Part shown: positions 19,260-27,773 of the stretch, one piece after another | How the letters are laid out: each line of letters opens with the position of its first letter | Position numbering within the stretch: the first letter of the stretch is position 1 | Assembly: GCF_009938205.1 (NCBI RefSeq) | Contig: NZ_AP019654.1 | Coordinates: 2,632,540-2,696,539 of the forward strand | Source of the DNA: Vibrio panuliri | Lineage (GTDB): Bacteria; Pseudomonadota; Gammaproteobacteria; Enterobacterales; Vibrionaceae | DNA length: 64,000 bases | Direction: 5' to 3' | Notes under the pieces: model-generated | Seen by the model: the letters and a program-made list of their open reading frames with translations, nothing else | Database searches by the model: none | Told to the model about the DNA's origin: nothing | Translations under genes and position numbers: made by a program

Positions 19260-20084
19260 TTACTTCGCTTTTTGTTGGGGTAGTTCGTCTTTGTAGTGAC
19301 CGCGCTTATAGGCCCATACCATCATCAAGCCACCAGCAATGATCATTGGTGTTGATAAGATTTGACCCATAGAGATAAAGCCACCGAATAAACCTAATTG
19401 CGCATCTGGTTCACGGACATATTCGACGAGGAAACGGAATGTACCATAACCGACTAGGAATAGACCTGATACAGATCCAAGTGGACGTGGCTTTTTAATA
19501 AACCAGTTTAAAATAAAGAATAGCACGACGCCTTCCAGTGCCATCTCATATAGCTGCGAAGGGTGGCGCGGCAGCGGACCGCCATTGGGAAAAACGATAG
19601 CCCAAGGCACATCAGTCACACGTCCCCAAAGCTCACTGTTCATAAAGTTACCCAAACGCCCCATACCTAAACCAAACGGCACTAGTGGAGCAATGAAATC
19701 CGCTACCCCAAAGAAGGTACGTCCATTTTTACGCGCATACCAGAACATTGCCGTAATGACGCCAAGTAACCCACCGTGGAATGACATACCACCGGTCCAG
19801 ACTTTAAATAGGTAAAGTGGATCTTGTAGGAATAACTCAAAGTTATAAAACAATACATAACCGACACGACCACCGATCACGACACCTAAGAAGCCAGCAA
19901 AAAGCAAGTCAGACACCTGTTCGCGTGTCCAGCCACTGCCCGGTTTGTCAGCGCGTCGATTCGCCAGCCACAAGGCAAAGGCAAAACCGATTAAGTACAT
20001 TAAGCCATACCAACGAATAGATAGTGGGCCAATTGAGACTAATACAGGATCGATATTAGGAAATTCGAGGTATCCCTGAGACAT
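19260..20084 (-). CDS. lgt: Phosphatidylglycerol-prolipoprotein diacylglyceryl transferase
   Basis: Lgt transfers diacylglycerol to the lipobox cysteine of prolipoproteins in the inner membrane, the step before LspA. The 274-residue product has about seven membrane segments, the Lgt signature [18 protein letters not shown], the HGGL motif in [12 protein letters not shown] and the [11 protein letters not shown] segment. The frame extends to 20150 but overlaps the upstream permease gene; the ATG at 20084 begins at the conserved [14 protein letters not shown]. It is followed closely by thyA. Confidence 0.95.
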   Translation of the reverse strand: MSQGYLEFPNIDPVLVSIGPLSIRWYGLMYLIGFAFALWLANRRADKPGSGWTREQVSDLLFAGFLGVVIGGRVGYVLFYNFELFLQDPLYLFKVWTGGMSFHGGLLGVITAMFWYARKNGRTFFGVADFIAPLVPFGLGMGRLGNFMNSELWGRVTDVPWAIVFPNGGPLPRHPSQLYEMALEGVVLFFILNWFIKKPRPLGSVSGLFLVGYGTFRFLVEYVREPDAQLGLFGGFISMGQILSTPMIIAGGLMMVWAYKRGHYKDELPQQKAK

Positions 20085-20124
20085 AAGAAGATTACTCTTT
20101 AATAATGATTTATATGAGATTGTG

Positions 20125-20916
20125 CTAGAGCAACATAGTTCCCGCGACAAACATCAAAAATACTGCAAAGATCTTTTTCAATGCGGCGGTTGGCAGTGAA
20201 GTGGCAAGTTTCGCCCCCACTCGAGTCGTCAACATCGAGGTCGATGCAATGGCTGCCAAAGCAGGGAGATAAACGTAGCCAATACTATAAGCTGGTAAAT
20301 TCTGCGCGCTGTAACCATGCAGAATGAAGCCTATCATGCCAGAGATGGCAATAACACAACCACAAACAGAAGAAGAGCCTACCGCTTTTCTCATCTCAAC
20401 GCCATGACGATTAAGAAACGGCACCGATAACGAGCCGCCACCGATACCAGCTAAGCTTGATATCACACCAATACCCGCACCGTAGCCGATAGTTTTTACA
20501 TTAGATGGCATACTCCGTTGCACACCATTTTTTATCGAAAGCAGCATTTGTAAGGCAAGAAACAGCACTATCACACCAAACACTTTCGGTAAGTACTCGG
20601 TAGGAATCCACTCCGCAACATTCGCCCCCACGAAGCCCCCAATCACAACGCCGGGCATTAACCATTTGACGACAAACATATCAACATTGCCCAGTTTCAA
20701 ATGGTTTAGTGCAGAGGAGCCGGAGGTAACAATAATCGTCGACAATGAAGTCGCAAGTGCAATGTTCATCGTAATCGATGGATCAATCCCCGCTTTGGGA
20801 AGCAGTATCACTAAAGCGGGTACGACAATCAGCCCACCACCAATGCCGAGCAACCCTGCCATGACCCCAACAAACGACCCGAGTAGAAGCATCATAACCA
20901 ACAGCTCTATACTCAT
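20125..20916 (-). CDS. TauE/SafE (TSUP) family membrane permease
   Basis: A 263-residue protein with about eight membrane segments and the duplicated TSUP motif: [20 protein letters not shown] (residues about 18-37) and [20 protein letters not shown] (about 154-173). Family members export sulfite, sulfoacetate or other sulfur-containing anions; the substrate cannot be told from sequence. It lies 9 bases after ptsP and 40 bases before lgt, so it is probably cotranscribed. A conserved place in the ptsP-lgt series need not mean a linked function. Confidence 0.85.
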   Translation of the reverse strand: MSIELLVMMLLLGSFVGVMAGLLGIGGGLIVVPALVILLPKAGIDPSITMNIALATSLSTIIVTSGSSALNHLKLGNVDMFVVKWLMPGVVIGGFVGANVAEWIPTEYLPKVFGVIVLFLALQMLLSIKNGVQRSMPSNVKTIGYGAGIGVISSLAGIGGGSLSVPFLNRHGVEMRKAVGSSSVCGCVIAISGMIGFILHGYSAQNLPAYSIGYVYLPALAAIASTSMLTTRVGAKLATSLPTAALKKIFAVFLMFVAGTMLL

Positions 20917-20925
20917 ATCAATCCC

Positions 20926-23172
20926 TTACTTCTTACCGGCACGAATAAAGCCAGAGAAACCTTTCAGCTCAAAAAAGTCCTGCATCATGGTGTAAATGTC
21001 CTGCCCGTACGGTTGGGTCAACGCTTGGTTCGCTAACTGACTTAGCTCAGTAATGCTGGTATGTCGCAGCAAATATTTTACTTTGGCTACATTGGAGGTA
21101 TTCATACTTAAACTTCGGTAGCCCAAGCCAACCAAAAGCAAGGAGCCTATTGGGTCACCCGCCAACTCGCCACAGATACACACAGGCAGCTTCAACTGCT
21201 GACAGGTCTGGTAAATATGATTGAGCGCCAAGATCACCGCTGGGTGCATACTCTCATAAACATCCGAAACCCGAGAATTGTTGCGGTCCACAGCAAGTAA
21301 ATATTGGGTTAAATCGTTGGTTCCTACTGACACAAAATCAATCTTATCTGCAATCAACGGCAAAAGATAAAGCATCGATGGAACCTCAATCATTATGCCA
21401 ACCTGTGGGCGTTTGATTGTCGGCTCAACCAACTGCATCTCTGCGTATGCTTGATCGATCAAGATTAAGGCGTCATCAAGCTCCTGTGCACCCGAAACCA
21501 TCGGCAAAAGGATACTGAGGTTCTGCGTATTGATGCTCGCCTTCATCATGGCGCGAATTTGCATCAAAAAGATATCGGGATGATCGAGTGTAAAACGGAT
21601 ACCTCGCCAGCCAAGGAAGGGATTATCCTCTTCGATTGGTAGGTAAGGCAGTGGTTTATCTCCACCAATATCGAGTGTTCGCATCACCACACGTTTGTCA
21701 GGATACGTCGCTAAGACGGCATTATATTGCTGGGTTTGCTCATCTTCTGATGGAAAACGATGCTGGAGCAAGAAACTAATTTCGGTACGATACAACCCGA
21801 CCCCATCAACCCCTTGGTTAACCGCGATATTGGCATCCGCACTCAACCCGGCATTAAGCAGAACTTCAATTCGCTCTCCGTCACTGGTGCGTGCCGGTTC
21901 TTCAATGCGCTGGTTAACCATATTAGCTAACTCACGCTCTTCGTTGGCTAATGCGCGATACTCTTTGAGCAATTGACGGCTTGGGGAGACCAGAATCTTG
22001 CCGCTATAACCATCAACAATACCTTGCTTACCATTGATGGTATTGAGGTTAAGGTTTACCCCCATGACAGCGGGAATGCCCAATGCCCTTGATAAAATGG
22101 CGGCATGCGAATTTGCCGCTCCCTCAAGAGAGATTACGGCCAATAGCTGATCTTTAGGAATAGAAGCCAATAGCGACGCCGTCAGCTCACGTACAACTAA
22201 GATCACTGGTTGTTCGAAGTTTTGCTGCTCTTGCTCGGTATTGTTGAGGAAATAGAGTAAGCGCTGGCCTAACTCTCGGACATCTTGCGCTCGCTCACGT
22301 AGATAGCTATCAGACATGCGTGCAAAACGGCTTGAGTACGCCTCAACCACTTGGCGCACGGCCCAGTCGGCGCGATCGCCTTTTTGAATTTGTGCTTTAA
22401 GATCCTTACGGAGCATAGGATCATTGAGTAGATGAGTGAAGAGGTCGAAAATCGCTAGCGTATCTTTGTTTATTTCACTGTCGAGCTTTTTACGCATCCG
22501 ACGAAAATCAGCTAGCGCTGCTTCAATCGCAATCAACAGCCACTCTTGCTCGCGTTCTACATCCAAAGCAGATGCAGGGCTAACCTCTGACAACTGCGGC
22601 TGGCTGTTGTCCCACCAAAACTGTCCTATTGCCACACCAGATGATGCAGGAATACCGCGAATCGCTTGCTGGGTTTTCTCTAGACGCCATTGCCCCTGCG
22701 TTTGGGCATGAGCAATAATTACCGCCAACTGCGCAGCAAGTGTCACAAGAAACGATTCTTCAATTTCATCAAATAAGCGCGGTTCTTTTTGCTGCACCAC
22801 CAGCACACCCAAAACCTGTTTGCGGTGGATTATCGGGGTGCCAAGAAAGCTCTGATAAACTTCTTCGCCCAGTTGGGAGAAATACTTAAAGTCAGGATGC
22901 TTGGAAGCTTCAGCGAGGTTTAGGGGTTCAGCACTGCGTTTAACTAAGCCCACTAACCCTTCACTAAAATTAATGTGTATTTTGTTGCCTTTAAAGCGCA
23001 AACCTTGCGTTGCCATTAACTCAAGGCGCTGCATCTCCTCATTTGCAAGGTAAATCGTACAGCACTCCGTGTGCATAGCGAGACAAGTCTGTTGCACCAA
23101 TAACTGCAACGCAGCATGAACATTTTCAACTCTTGAAACTTGTTCAACTATGTCCCTTAGTTGAGAAAGCAT
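20926..23172 (-). CDS. ptsP: Phosphoenolpyruvate-protein phosphotransferase, nitrogen PTS enzyme I
   Basis: EI-Ntr takes phosphate from PEP and passes it to NPr and EIIA-Ntr, a regulatory relay sensing nitrogen/carbon balance. The 748-residue product has an N-terminal GAF domain (about residues 15-155), then the enzyme I domains. The phospho-accepting histidine is His356 in GAANSHAAILSRALGIPAVMG, and the PEP-binding barrel includes GVGLYRTEISFLL, RTLDIGGDKPLPYL and CGELAGDP. It follows rppH with only two bases between, as in E. coli. Confidence 0.96.
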   Translation of the reverse strand: MLSQLRDIVEQVSRVENVHAALQLLVQQTCLAMHTECCTIYLANEEMQRLELMATQGLRFKGNKIHINFSEGLVGLVKRSAEPLNLAEASKHPDFKYFSQLGEEVYQSFLGTPIIHRKQVLGVLVVQQKEPRLFDEIEESFLVTLAAQLAVIIAHAQTQGQWRLEKTQQAIRGIPASSGVAIGQFWWDNSQPQLSEVSPASALDVEREQEWLLIAIEAALADFRRMRKKLDSEINKDTLAIFDLFTHLLNDPMLRKDLKAQIQKGDRADWAVRQVVEAYSSRFARMSDSYLRERAQDVRELGQRLLYFLNNTEQEQQNFEQPVILVVRELTASLLASIPKDQLLAVISLEGAANSHAAILSRALGIPAVMGVNLNLNTINGKQGIVDGYSGKILVSPSRQLLKEYRALANEERELANMVNQRIEEPARTSDGERIEVLLNAGLSADANIAVNQGVDGVGLYRTEISFLLQHRFPSEDEQTQQYNAVLATYPDKRVVMRTLDIGGDKPLPYLPIEEDNPFLGWRGIRFTLDHPDIFLMQIRAMMKASINTQNLSILLPMVSGAQELDDALILIDQAYAEMQLVEPTIKRPQVGIMIEVPSMLYLLPLIADKIDFVSVGTNDLTQYLLAVDRNNSRVSDVYESMHPAVILALNHIYQTCQQLKLPVCICGELAGDPIGSLLLVGLGYRSLSMNTSNVAKVKYLLRHTSITELSQLANQALTQPYGQDIYTMMQDFFELKGFSGFIRAGKK

Positions 23173-23174
23173 CT

Positions 23175-23693
23175 CTACCCTCTTCGTGATTTACGCTTGC
23201 CTTTAACTCGACGCTCTTTAAACGGCATTGCCATGGATGCAAACTCTTTCATCGCTCGACGATAGACATCGCGCTTAAAAGAGACCACTTGACGCACTGG
23301 GTACCAATAACTAACCCAACGCCAACCATCAAATTCAGGGGATTTACCACGCTGCATATTGATCTTAGATTCTTCACAATCCAAGCGCAGTAAAAACCAT
23401 TTCTGTTTTTGGCCAATACAAACAGGTTTAGAATCCCAGCGCACCAGTCGCTTTGGTAGCTTATATCTTAACCAATGACGACTTGTCGCGATGATCTTAA
23501 CGTCTTTTTTAGTAAGACCTACCTCTTCATACAACTCGCGATACATGGCTTGTTCCGGTGTTTCACCATCATCAATTCCCCCTTGGGGAAACTGCCATGA
23601 ATGTTGTCCGTATCGTTTAGCCCAGAAGACCTGACCATGGTTGTTACAGATTACAATTCCCACATTTAAGCGGTAACCATCGCCATCTATCAC
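23175..23693 (-). CDS. rppH: RNA pyrophosphohydrolase RppH
   Basis: RppH removes pyrophosphate from 5'-triphosphate mRNAs and so triggers RNase E decay. The 172-residue product has the Nudix box [20 protein letters not shown] followed by VGL, preceded by WQFPQ. The frame extends to 23819, but the family start (M/V)[20 protein letters not shown] corresponds to a GTG at 23693 with GAGG 7 bases upstream, so I take that. The basic C-terminal tail ([12 protein letters not shown]) fits RNA contact. It forms a two-gene unit with ptsP. Confidence 0.95.
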   Translation of the reverse strand: MIDGDGYRLNVGIVICNNHGQVFWAKRYGQHSWQFPQGGIDDGETPEQAMYRELYEEVGLTKKDVKIIATSRHWLRYKLPKRLVRWDSKPVCIGQKQKWFLLRLDCEESKINMQRGKSPEFDGWRWVSYWYPVRQVVSFKRDVYRRAMKEFASMAMPFKERRVKGKRKSRRG

Positions 23694-24311
23694 TGGCCAA
23701 CCTCTAATAAAATCTTTAATTGCGGTAATTTTTCCACATATCCCCAAGCGGAGCAAACTTACTAATGTGACTAGCACAGAAATTATCGCCGAATCTTGCA
23801 AAACTGGATAACTAACCACCAGAAAAGTCTTTATTCACACCCCCATGAGACATAGCCCACATTTATTCACCTTTTCTGTGTATAACTATGTGAAAAAAGG
23901 TCAAACAGGCGATCTTTTGTTCAATGCACCTAAAGATCATAAAAATACCCACCGACACAGCAGCCAAATAAAACCTTAATATACAAAAAGTTAACCATTT
24001 AAATAGAATAAACCCTGTGAAACAATCACTCTGAATCGCATCAGTAGCACAAACTGCTCAAAGATCAATCAGCGGCTTATTTATCCACACCATCAATCAA
24101 CAAAAACTCTAAGACCGGAAAATTCAAGCAAAAAATCCCACTCAAACACCTGTTAATTCATACAGATGGTGGAAATTTCGTTATTTTTCATTCAATATCT
24201 GTGGATAACCTATTAATGAAGATCTTTTCGCCACTCTGGACGATCTTTATCCAAGTCGAAATTTTGCTGAAATGGGTTAAAATAGCGCGACCTCCACCGA
24301 CATACATCAAT
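23694..24311. other. rppH-mutH intergenic region with DnaA boxes and GATC sites (618 bp)
   Basis: This long divergent gap has no convincing gene. It holds two perfect DnaA boxes in opposite orientation (TTATCCACA at 24081-24089; TGTGGATAA at 24200-24208), near-boxes TTTTCCACA (23730-23738) and TGTGTATAA (near 23878), and GATC at 23911, 23935, 24063, 24221 and 24242. It is AT-rich, particularly at 23935-24010. It contains the promoters of rppH and mutH, not otherwise resolved. Confidence 0.7.
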
Positions 24312-24977
24312 ATGAAAGCTGAACCGAAATCTGAATCTGAACTTCTCACCCGCGCAACTGAGATTGCAGGCTTAACTTTTCAAGAACTCGCCGATGAAGC
24401 GGGGATTTCTGTGCCCGCTGATCTGCGTCGAGATAAAGGTTGGGTGGGACAACTTCTCGAGTGGCACCTTGGTGCAACGGCAGGTAGCAAACCACAGCAA
24501 GATTTCGAACAGCTAGGAATTGAGTTAAAAACCATCCCTATTGGCTACAACGGAAAACCTTTGGAAACCACTTTTGTCTGCGTTGCGCCATTGGTCGGCG
24601 TTCAGGGGCTAACTTGGCGGCAAAGCCATGTGCGTAATAAGCTATCGCGCGTACTCTGGATTCCCGTCGAAGGGGAACGAGAAATCCCGATTGCGGAACG
24701 TCGTGTCGGTTCACCATTAATTTGGTCACCAAGTATTGAGGAAGAACAACAGCTCCAAGCTGATTGGGAAGAGTTGATGGAACTGATAGTGCTTGGGCAA
24801 ATAGATAAGATCACCGCACGCCACGGAGAAGTACTTCAACTGCGCCCCAAAGCAGCCAACAGCCGTGCGTTAACGGAAGCGTATGGTGCCAGCGGAAAGC
24901 TGATCAAAACCCTACCCCGAGGTTTTTACCTACGCACTCAATTTACGGCGCGTATCTTAGCCAATAACTTTGCTTAA
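24312..24977 (+). CDS. mutH: DNA mismatch repair endonuclease MutH
   Basis: MutH nicks the unmethylated strand at hemimethylated GATC sites when activated by MutS-MutL. The 221-residue product has the type II endonuclease active site D-x6-E-x-K at Asp64, Glu71 and Lys73 ([10 protein letters not shown]). The frame opens at 24201, but the ATG at 24312 gives the usual length and N-terminus. It overlaps the convergent small gene by four bases at the stop codons. The upstream region is unusually rich in MutH's own target GATC and in DnaA boxes. Confidence 0.95.
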   Translation: MKAEPKSESELLTRATEIAGLTFQELADEAGISVPADLRRDKGWVGQLLEWHLGATAGSKPQQDFEQLGIELKTIPIGYNGKPLETTFVCVAPLVGVQGLTWRQSHVRNKLSRVLWIPVEGEREIPIAERRVGSPLIWSPSIEEEQQLQADWEELMELIVLGQIDKITARHGEVLQLRPKAANSRALTEAYGASGKLIKTLPRGFYLRTQFTARILANNFA

Positions 24978-25285
24978 TGTTTGGTTACTGACAGTTCGAT
25001 ATCGTGATATCGAGGCACATCCTCTGAGCCAAACTCATCATAGCTATTGTGCAAACGTAAGTAGGCTCTCTCGACATCAAGTCGATTAAGTTCCTCTTTA
25101 ACTTGCTCAAGCGAAGCAAAATGCACTGGCTCTCCATCAACACAAATCGGCTCCAGTCGGTGCTTATACTCTACGGCAAGTAAATATTGTGAAAGATCAG
25201 AGCAACTAATCACAAAGACTTTGGGCGGCTGGTAGCTCTTCTTATGAAAGCCATGAATCCATTTATCTAATTGCTTTCTCTGCAT
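24974..25285 (-). CDS. Small conserved protein, possibly DUF6482
   Basis: A 103-residue soluble protein of unknown function. It begins [20 protein letters not shown], then a hydrophobic strand ([18 protein letters not shown]) and a charged helix ([20 protein letters not shown]). There are no signal peptide or membrane segments. It resembles short proteins annotated DUF6482 in marine gammaproteobacteria, but this is a weak recollection. It converges on mutH with overlapping stops and has its own start region facing tas. Confidence 0.7.
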   Translation of the reverse strand: MQRKQLDKWIHGFHKKSYQPPKVFVISCSDLSQYLLAVEYKHRLEPICVDGEPVHFASLEQVKEELNRLDVERAYLRLHNSYDEFGSEDVPRYHDIELSVTKH

Positions 25286-25483
25286 CGTCCCCTCCTGCTG
25301 ATACCGCTGTCATGACGACCGTCGATCTAAGTATAGATTGTCACTGGTCATTTTTGCGTACTCAAGACTTCCATTTCACCTGAAAGCTCGCTTATATTGA
25401 AACAAGCCGTCTCGATTGAACATCTCGGCTTGGGTCTTTAAACGAGTATTTGCTCGTCTCATTTTCGCCGACAAGGAAGTGCC

Positions 25484-26518
25484 ATGAAATATCACAAACT
25501 CCCACATTCAAACTTAGAACTGAGTAAAATTTGCTTAGGTACTATGACCTATGGTGAGCAAAATACACAATCAGAAGCCTTTAACCAATTGGATTACGCG
25601 TTTGAACGTGGGGTCAATTTTATTGATACGGCAGAAATGTATCCCGTTCCACCCAAGCAAGATACGCAAGGCTCAACCGAAGCGTTTATCGGCAACTGGC
25701 TCGAAAAATCGGGGAAAAGGGAAAAAGTGGTATTGGCCACTAAAGTCGCAGGTCCACGAAACGTCCCCTATATCCGTGACAACATGAAGCTCGATCGCCG
25801 TCATATCCATCAAGCCATAGATGCGAGTTTAGAAAGACTTAAAACTGACTATATCGACCTTTATCAAATTCATTGGCCTCAGCGCGAAACAAACACCTTT
25901 GGACAACTCAATTACCCATACCCCGACACTCAATCAGAAGTCACTTTAATCGAAACGTTAGAAGCAATGGCTGAGTTGATTAAAGCCGGTAAAGTTCGTT
26001 ATATCGGCGTATCAAACGAGACACCTTGGGGTGTCATGAGCTTACTCAAACTAGCCGAAAAGCATGATCTACCAAGAATCGTCTCCATACAGAACCCCTA
26101 CAACCTACTTAACCGAAGTTTCGAAGTCGGCTTGTCTGAGATCAGTCATTTTGAAGGTGTTGAGCTACTTGCCTACTCGCCGCTCGCATTTGGCTGTTTA
26201 AGCGGTAAGTATCTGAACGGTCAACGCCCTTCCGGCGCACGCTGTTCTCTATTTGAACGCTTTGTCCGCTACTTTACGCCACAAGGTATCGCAGCGACTC
26301 AAGCCTATGTTGAGTTGGCTCGCGACCATGGCCTTCATCCGGCCCAAATGGCGCTTGCTTTTGTTAACCAGCGTCCATTCGTTGCCGCCAACATTATTGG
26401 CGCGACAACGATGGAACAGCTTAAATCTAATATCGATAGCGTCTCTATCGAGTTAAGTGATGATTTACTAAAAGATATCCAAGCGATTGGGACCACTTAC
26501 TCCAATCCTTGCCCTTAA
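25484..26518 (+). CDS. tas: NADP(H)-dependent aldo-keto reductase Tas
   Basis: A 344-residue (beta/alpha)8-barrel oxidoreductase. The catalytic tetrad is visible: Asp and Tyr in NFIDTAEMYPV, Lys in VVLATKVAGP, His in LYQIHWPQRE. The segment IGVSNETPWGVMSLL and the C-terminal cofactor region (IIGATTMEQLKSNI) match the Tas subfamily. E. coli Tas is known as a multicopy suppressor of tyrosine auxotrophy under starvation; the natural substrate is unclear. AAGGAAG lies just before the ATG. A leader of about 80 bases contains hairpin-forming repeats (CAAGCCG/CGGCTTG at 25403-25432). Confidence 0.92.
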   Translation: MKYHKLPHSNLELSKICLGTMTYGEQNTQSEAFNQLDYAFERGVNFIDTAEMYPVPPKQDTQGSTEAFIGNWLEKSGKREKVVLATKVAGPRNVPYIRDNMKLDRRHIHQAIDASLERLKTDYIDLYQIHWPQRETNTFGQLNYPYPDTQSEVTLIETLEAMAELIKAGKVRYIGVSNETPWGVMSLLKLAEKHDLPRIVSIQNPYNLLNRSFEVGLSEISHFEGVELLAYSPLAFGCLSGKYLNGQRPSGARCSLFERFVRYFTPQGIAATQAYVELARDHGLHPAQMALAFVNQRPFVAANIIGATTMEQLKSNIDSVSIELSDDLLKDIQAIGTTYSNPCP

Positions 26519-26524
26519 TGAAAC

Positions 26525-26555
26525 GGAGGGAGGGAGATATCCGTTCCCTCCCTTC
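26525..26555 (-). terminator. Hairpin between tas and the DUF1127-like gene
   Basis: Eight-base arms (GGGAGGGA/TCCCTCCC), extended to about 11 bp with one G-U pair, lie between two convergent genes. The T run is weak on the minus strand and absent on the plus strand, so the termination role is tentative. Confidence 0.5.
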
Positions 26556-26557
26556 GG

Positions 26558-26809
26558 CTACGTCAGTATTCGCGAAGTTAACACCCGACGAAGGTGGCGA
26601 ATACGACGCTCAGCCTTCACTTCAGGATCGACACTTTTTCCTAACGGACGTCCATCTCGATCGAGTCCGATATCACGCAACAAGTACTCATTGTGCCAAG
26701 GAATTTCATGAGCACTTCGACGCACTCTTCGCTTCCAAGCCCGCTCTTCACGGCGTAAGTCGGCTTTGACTAATACTGTGGCTAGTTTTAGGTAAATTGA
26801 TTGGTTCAT
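26558..26809 (-). CDS. Small basic DUF1127-like protein
   Basis: An 83-residue arginine-rich protein. The segment NEYLLRDIGLDRDGRPLG (about residues 40-57) resembles the DUF1127 (YjiS-like) motif, in which a short helix ends in D-I-G-L-x-R. Small DUF1127 proteins in other bacteria have been linked to RNA binding and to phosphate or carbon metabolism; nothing here selects a role. GGAGA precedes the ATG. The gene is convergent with tas and lies at the edge of the arcB-glt block. Confidence 0.6.
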   Translation of the reverse strand: MNQSIYLKLATVLVKADLRREERAWKRRVRRSAHEIPWHNEYLLRDIGLDRDGRPLGKSVDPEVKAERRIRHLRRVLTSRILT

Positions 26810-26917
26810 GATTTTCTCCAGTCATAGTGGGGCTGGAAAAAGGCAACAGAGACGAATAAACGTAATTTGACATTAATCAGCTGCCTTTTCCGCAGCCAAT
26901 TAAAAACAGGTTACGGA

Positions 26918-27052
26918 TTAATTCTTTGTATGTTTGACGGCTCGATCGATTTGATCGATGAACAAGCAATCAGCACAACCTTTCGACGCATGGAACGCAC
27001 AGGTTGAAAACATGGGAGCGCACGATTTTTGAATCACAGTGAACGATTTCAT
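26918..27052 (-). CDS. Unrecognised 44-residue cysteine-rich small protein
   Basis: A short reading frame starting ATG at 27052, with a textbook AGGAGG 6 bases upstream, and ending TAA at 26918. The product begins MKSFTVIQKSC and has four cysteines (positions 11, 18, 26 and 29) arranged C-x6-C-x7-C-x2-C, ending in a hydrophilic tail. The cysteine spacing suggests a metal or Fe-S site, but I do not recognise the family. There is no signal peptide or membrane segment. It is followed by the DUF1127-like gene on the same strand, 108 bases away. Reality rests on the ribosome binding site and cysteine pattern. Confidence 0.55.
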   Translation of the reverse strand: MKSFTVIQKSCAPMFSTCAFHASKGCADCLFIDQIDRAVKHTKN

Positions 27053-27264
27053 GATGCGCCTCCTAGCAAATAATTAATCCAATCTTTTGGGGAATATGAG
27101 CTTAAACTCATGGTTAAATTTTAAGCAATTGAATCTAATATTCAACCCCAAACCACGACCAAAATTCAAAACAATTTTTTTACCTAAAAATAACGTAAAT
27201 TTAGGCTTATTTATAAGATATTCCACTTGGAAATATGCCAGCATCACTATATTCATTTGAGACA

Positions 27265-27293
27265 TAAAAAAGCCAACCTCATCGGGTTGGCTT
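27265..27293 (-). terminator. Intrinsic terminator of the arcB-lipoprotein unit
   Basis: Arms AAGCCAACC/GGTTGGCTT with a 6-base loop, followed on the minus strand by TTTTT. Confidence 0.88.
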
Positions 27294-27322
27294 ATATTTC
27301 AATGGGATGTGAGCATCAGCTA

Positions 27323-27769
27323 TCAGTAGACAGTGTCAATCACGACCTGTTTCTCAACCATCCACTGAAGGTTTCCTTGATGGTTAAGCTGTAAAGCAAC
27401 GTCGACAGGTTGACTTGGGTCAAGCTCCAGTTGCCAAGCAAACACGACTTCCCACTGGTTTTCTGTATGGCTACGAATCTCAACCGCGTCTCCATCAATA
27501 AACCATGTATCATCGCCTTGACGCAATGTGACTTGATCCACCTCTAAATCGGCAGGCAACGGTTGCGTGGATTCAAGATAAAGAGCCGCATGAAGATTCT
27601 GCTCCTGCAGTTCACCAATCGTCGGCATTTTGTTTAGCCATAAATTCGTGGTTAATTGCACTTCGGCCTTATCAATGGTTACTTTTGCATCTTGCTCCCA
27701 CCCCACCTGAGGTGAAGAACACCCAGCTAACAATGCGAGCGCGAGCGAAACAATCGTAAACTTTTTCAT
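27323..27769 (-). CDS. Putative lipoprotein of unknown function
   Basis: A 148-residue product with a clear lipoprotein signal (MKKFTIVSLALALLAGCSS; lipobox LAGC, Cys17). The mature part is acidic and beta-rich with no motif I recognise. It starts four bases after the arcB stop codon and shares its terminator, so it is very probably cotranscribed with arcB. Whether it has anything to do with the redox signal is unknown. Confidence 0.8.
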   Translation of the reverse strand: MKKFTIVSLALALLAGCSSPQVGWEQDAKVTIDKAEVQLTTNLWLNKMPTIGELQEQNLHAALYLESTQPLPADLEVDQVTLRQGDDTWFIDGDAVEIRSHTENQWEVVFAWQLELDPSQPVDVALQLNHQGNLQWMVEKQVVIDTVY

Positions 27770-27773
27770 ATTA

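Larger units (their letters stand above)
26810..27322. other. Gap between the DUF1127-like gene and the lipoprotein gene
   Basis: Contains the 44-codon frame at 26918-27052 and a terminator near 27270. The rest, especially 27100-27260, is AT-rich and shows no further gene; a 63-codon frame there starts inside the terminator and looks spurious. Confidence 0.55.

Noticed and set aside
23694..24311. A replication origin between rppH and mutH
   Set aside because: There are DnaA boxes, but no dnaA, gidA/mioC or rctB context and no 13-mer unwinding repeats that I could identify; a regulatory or titration role is more modest and fits better.
27074..27265. 63-codon reading frame on the minus strand
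   Set aside because: It starts at the foot of the 27265-27293 terminator, has no ribosome binding site, and has the composition of AT-rich noncoding DNA.
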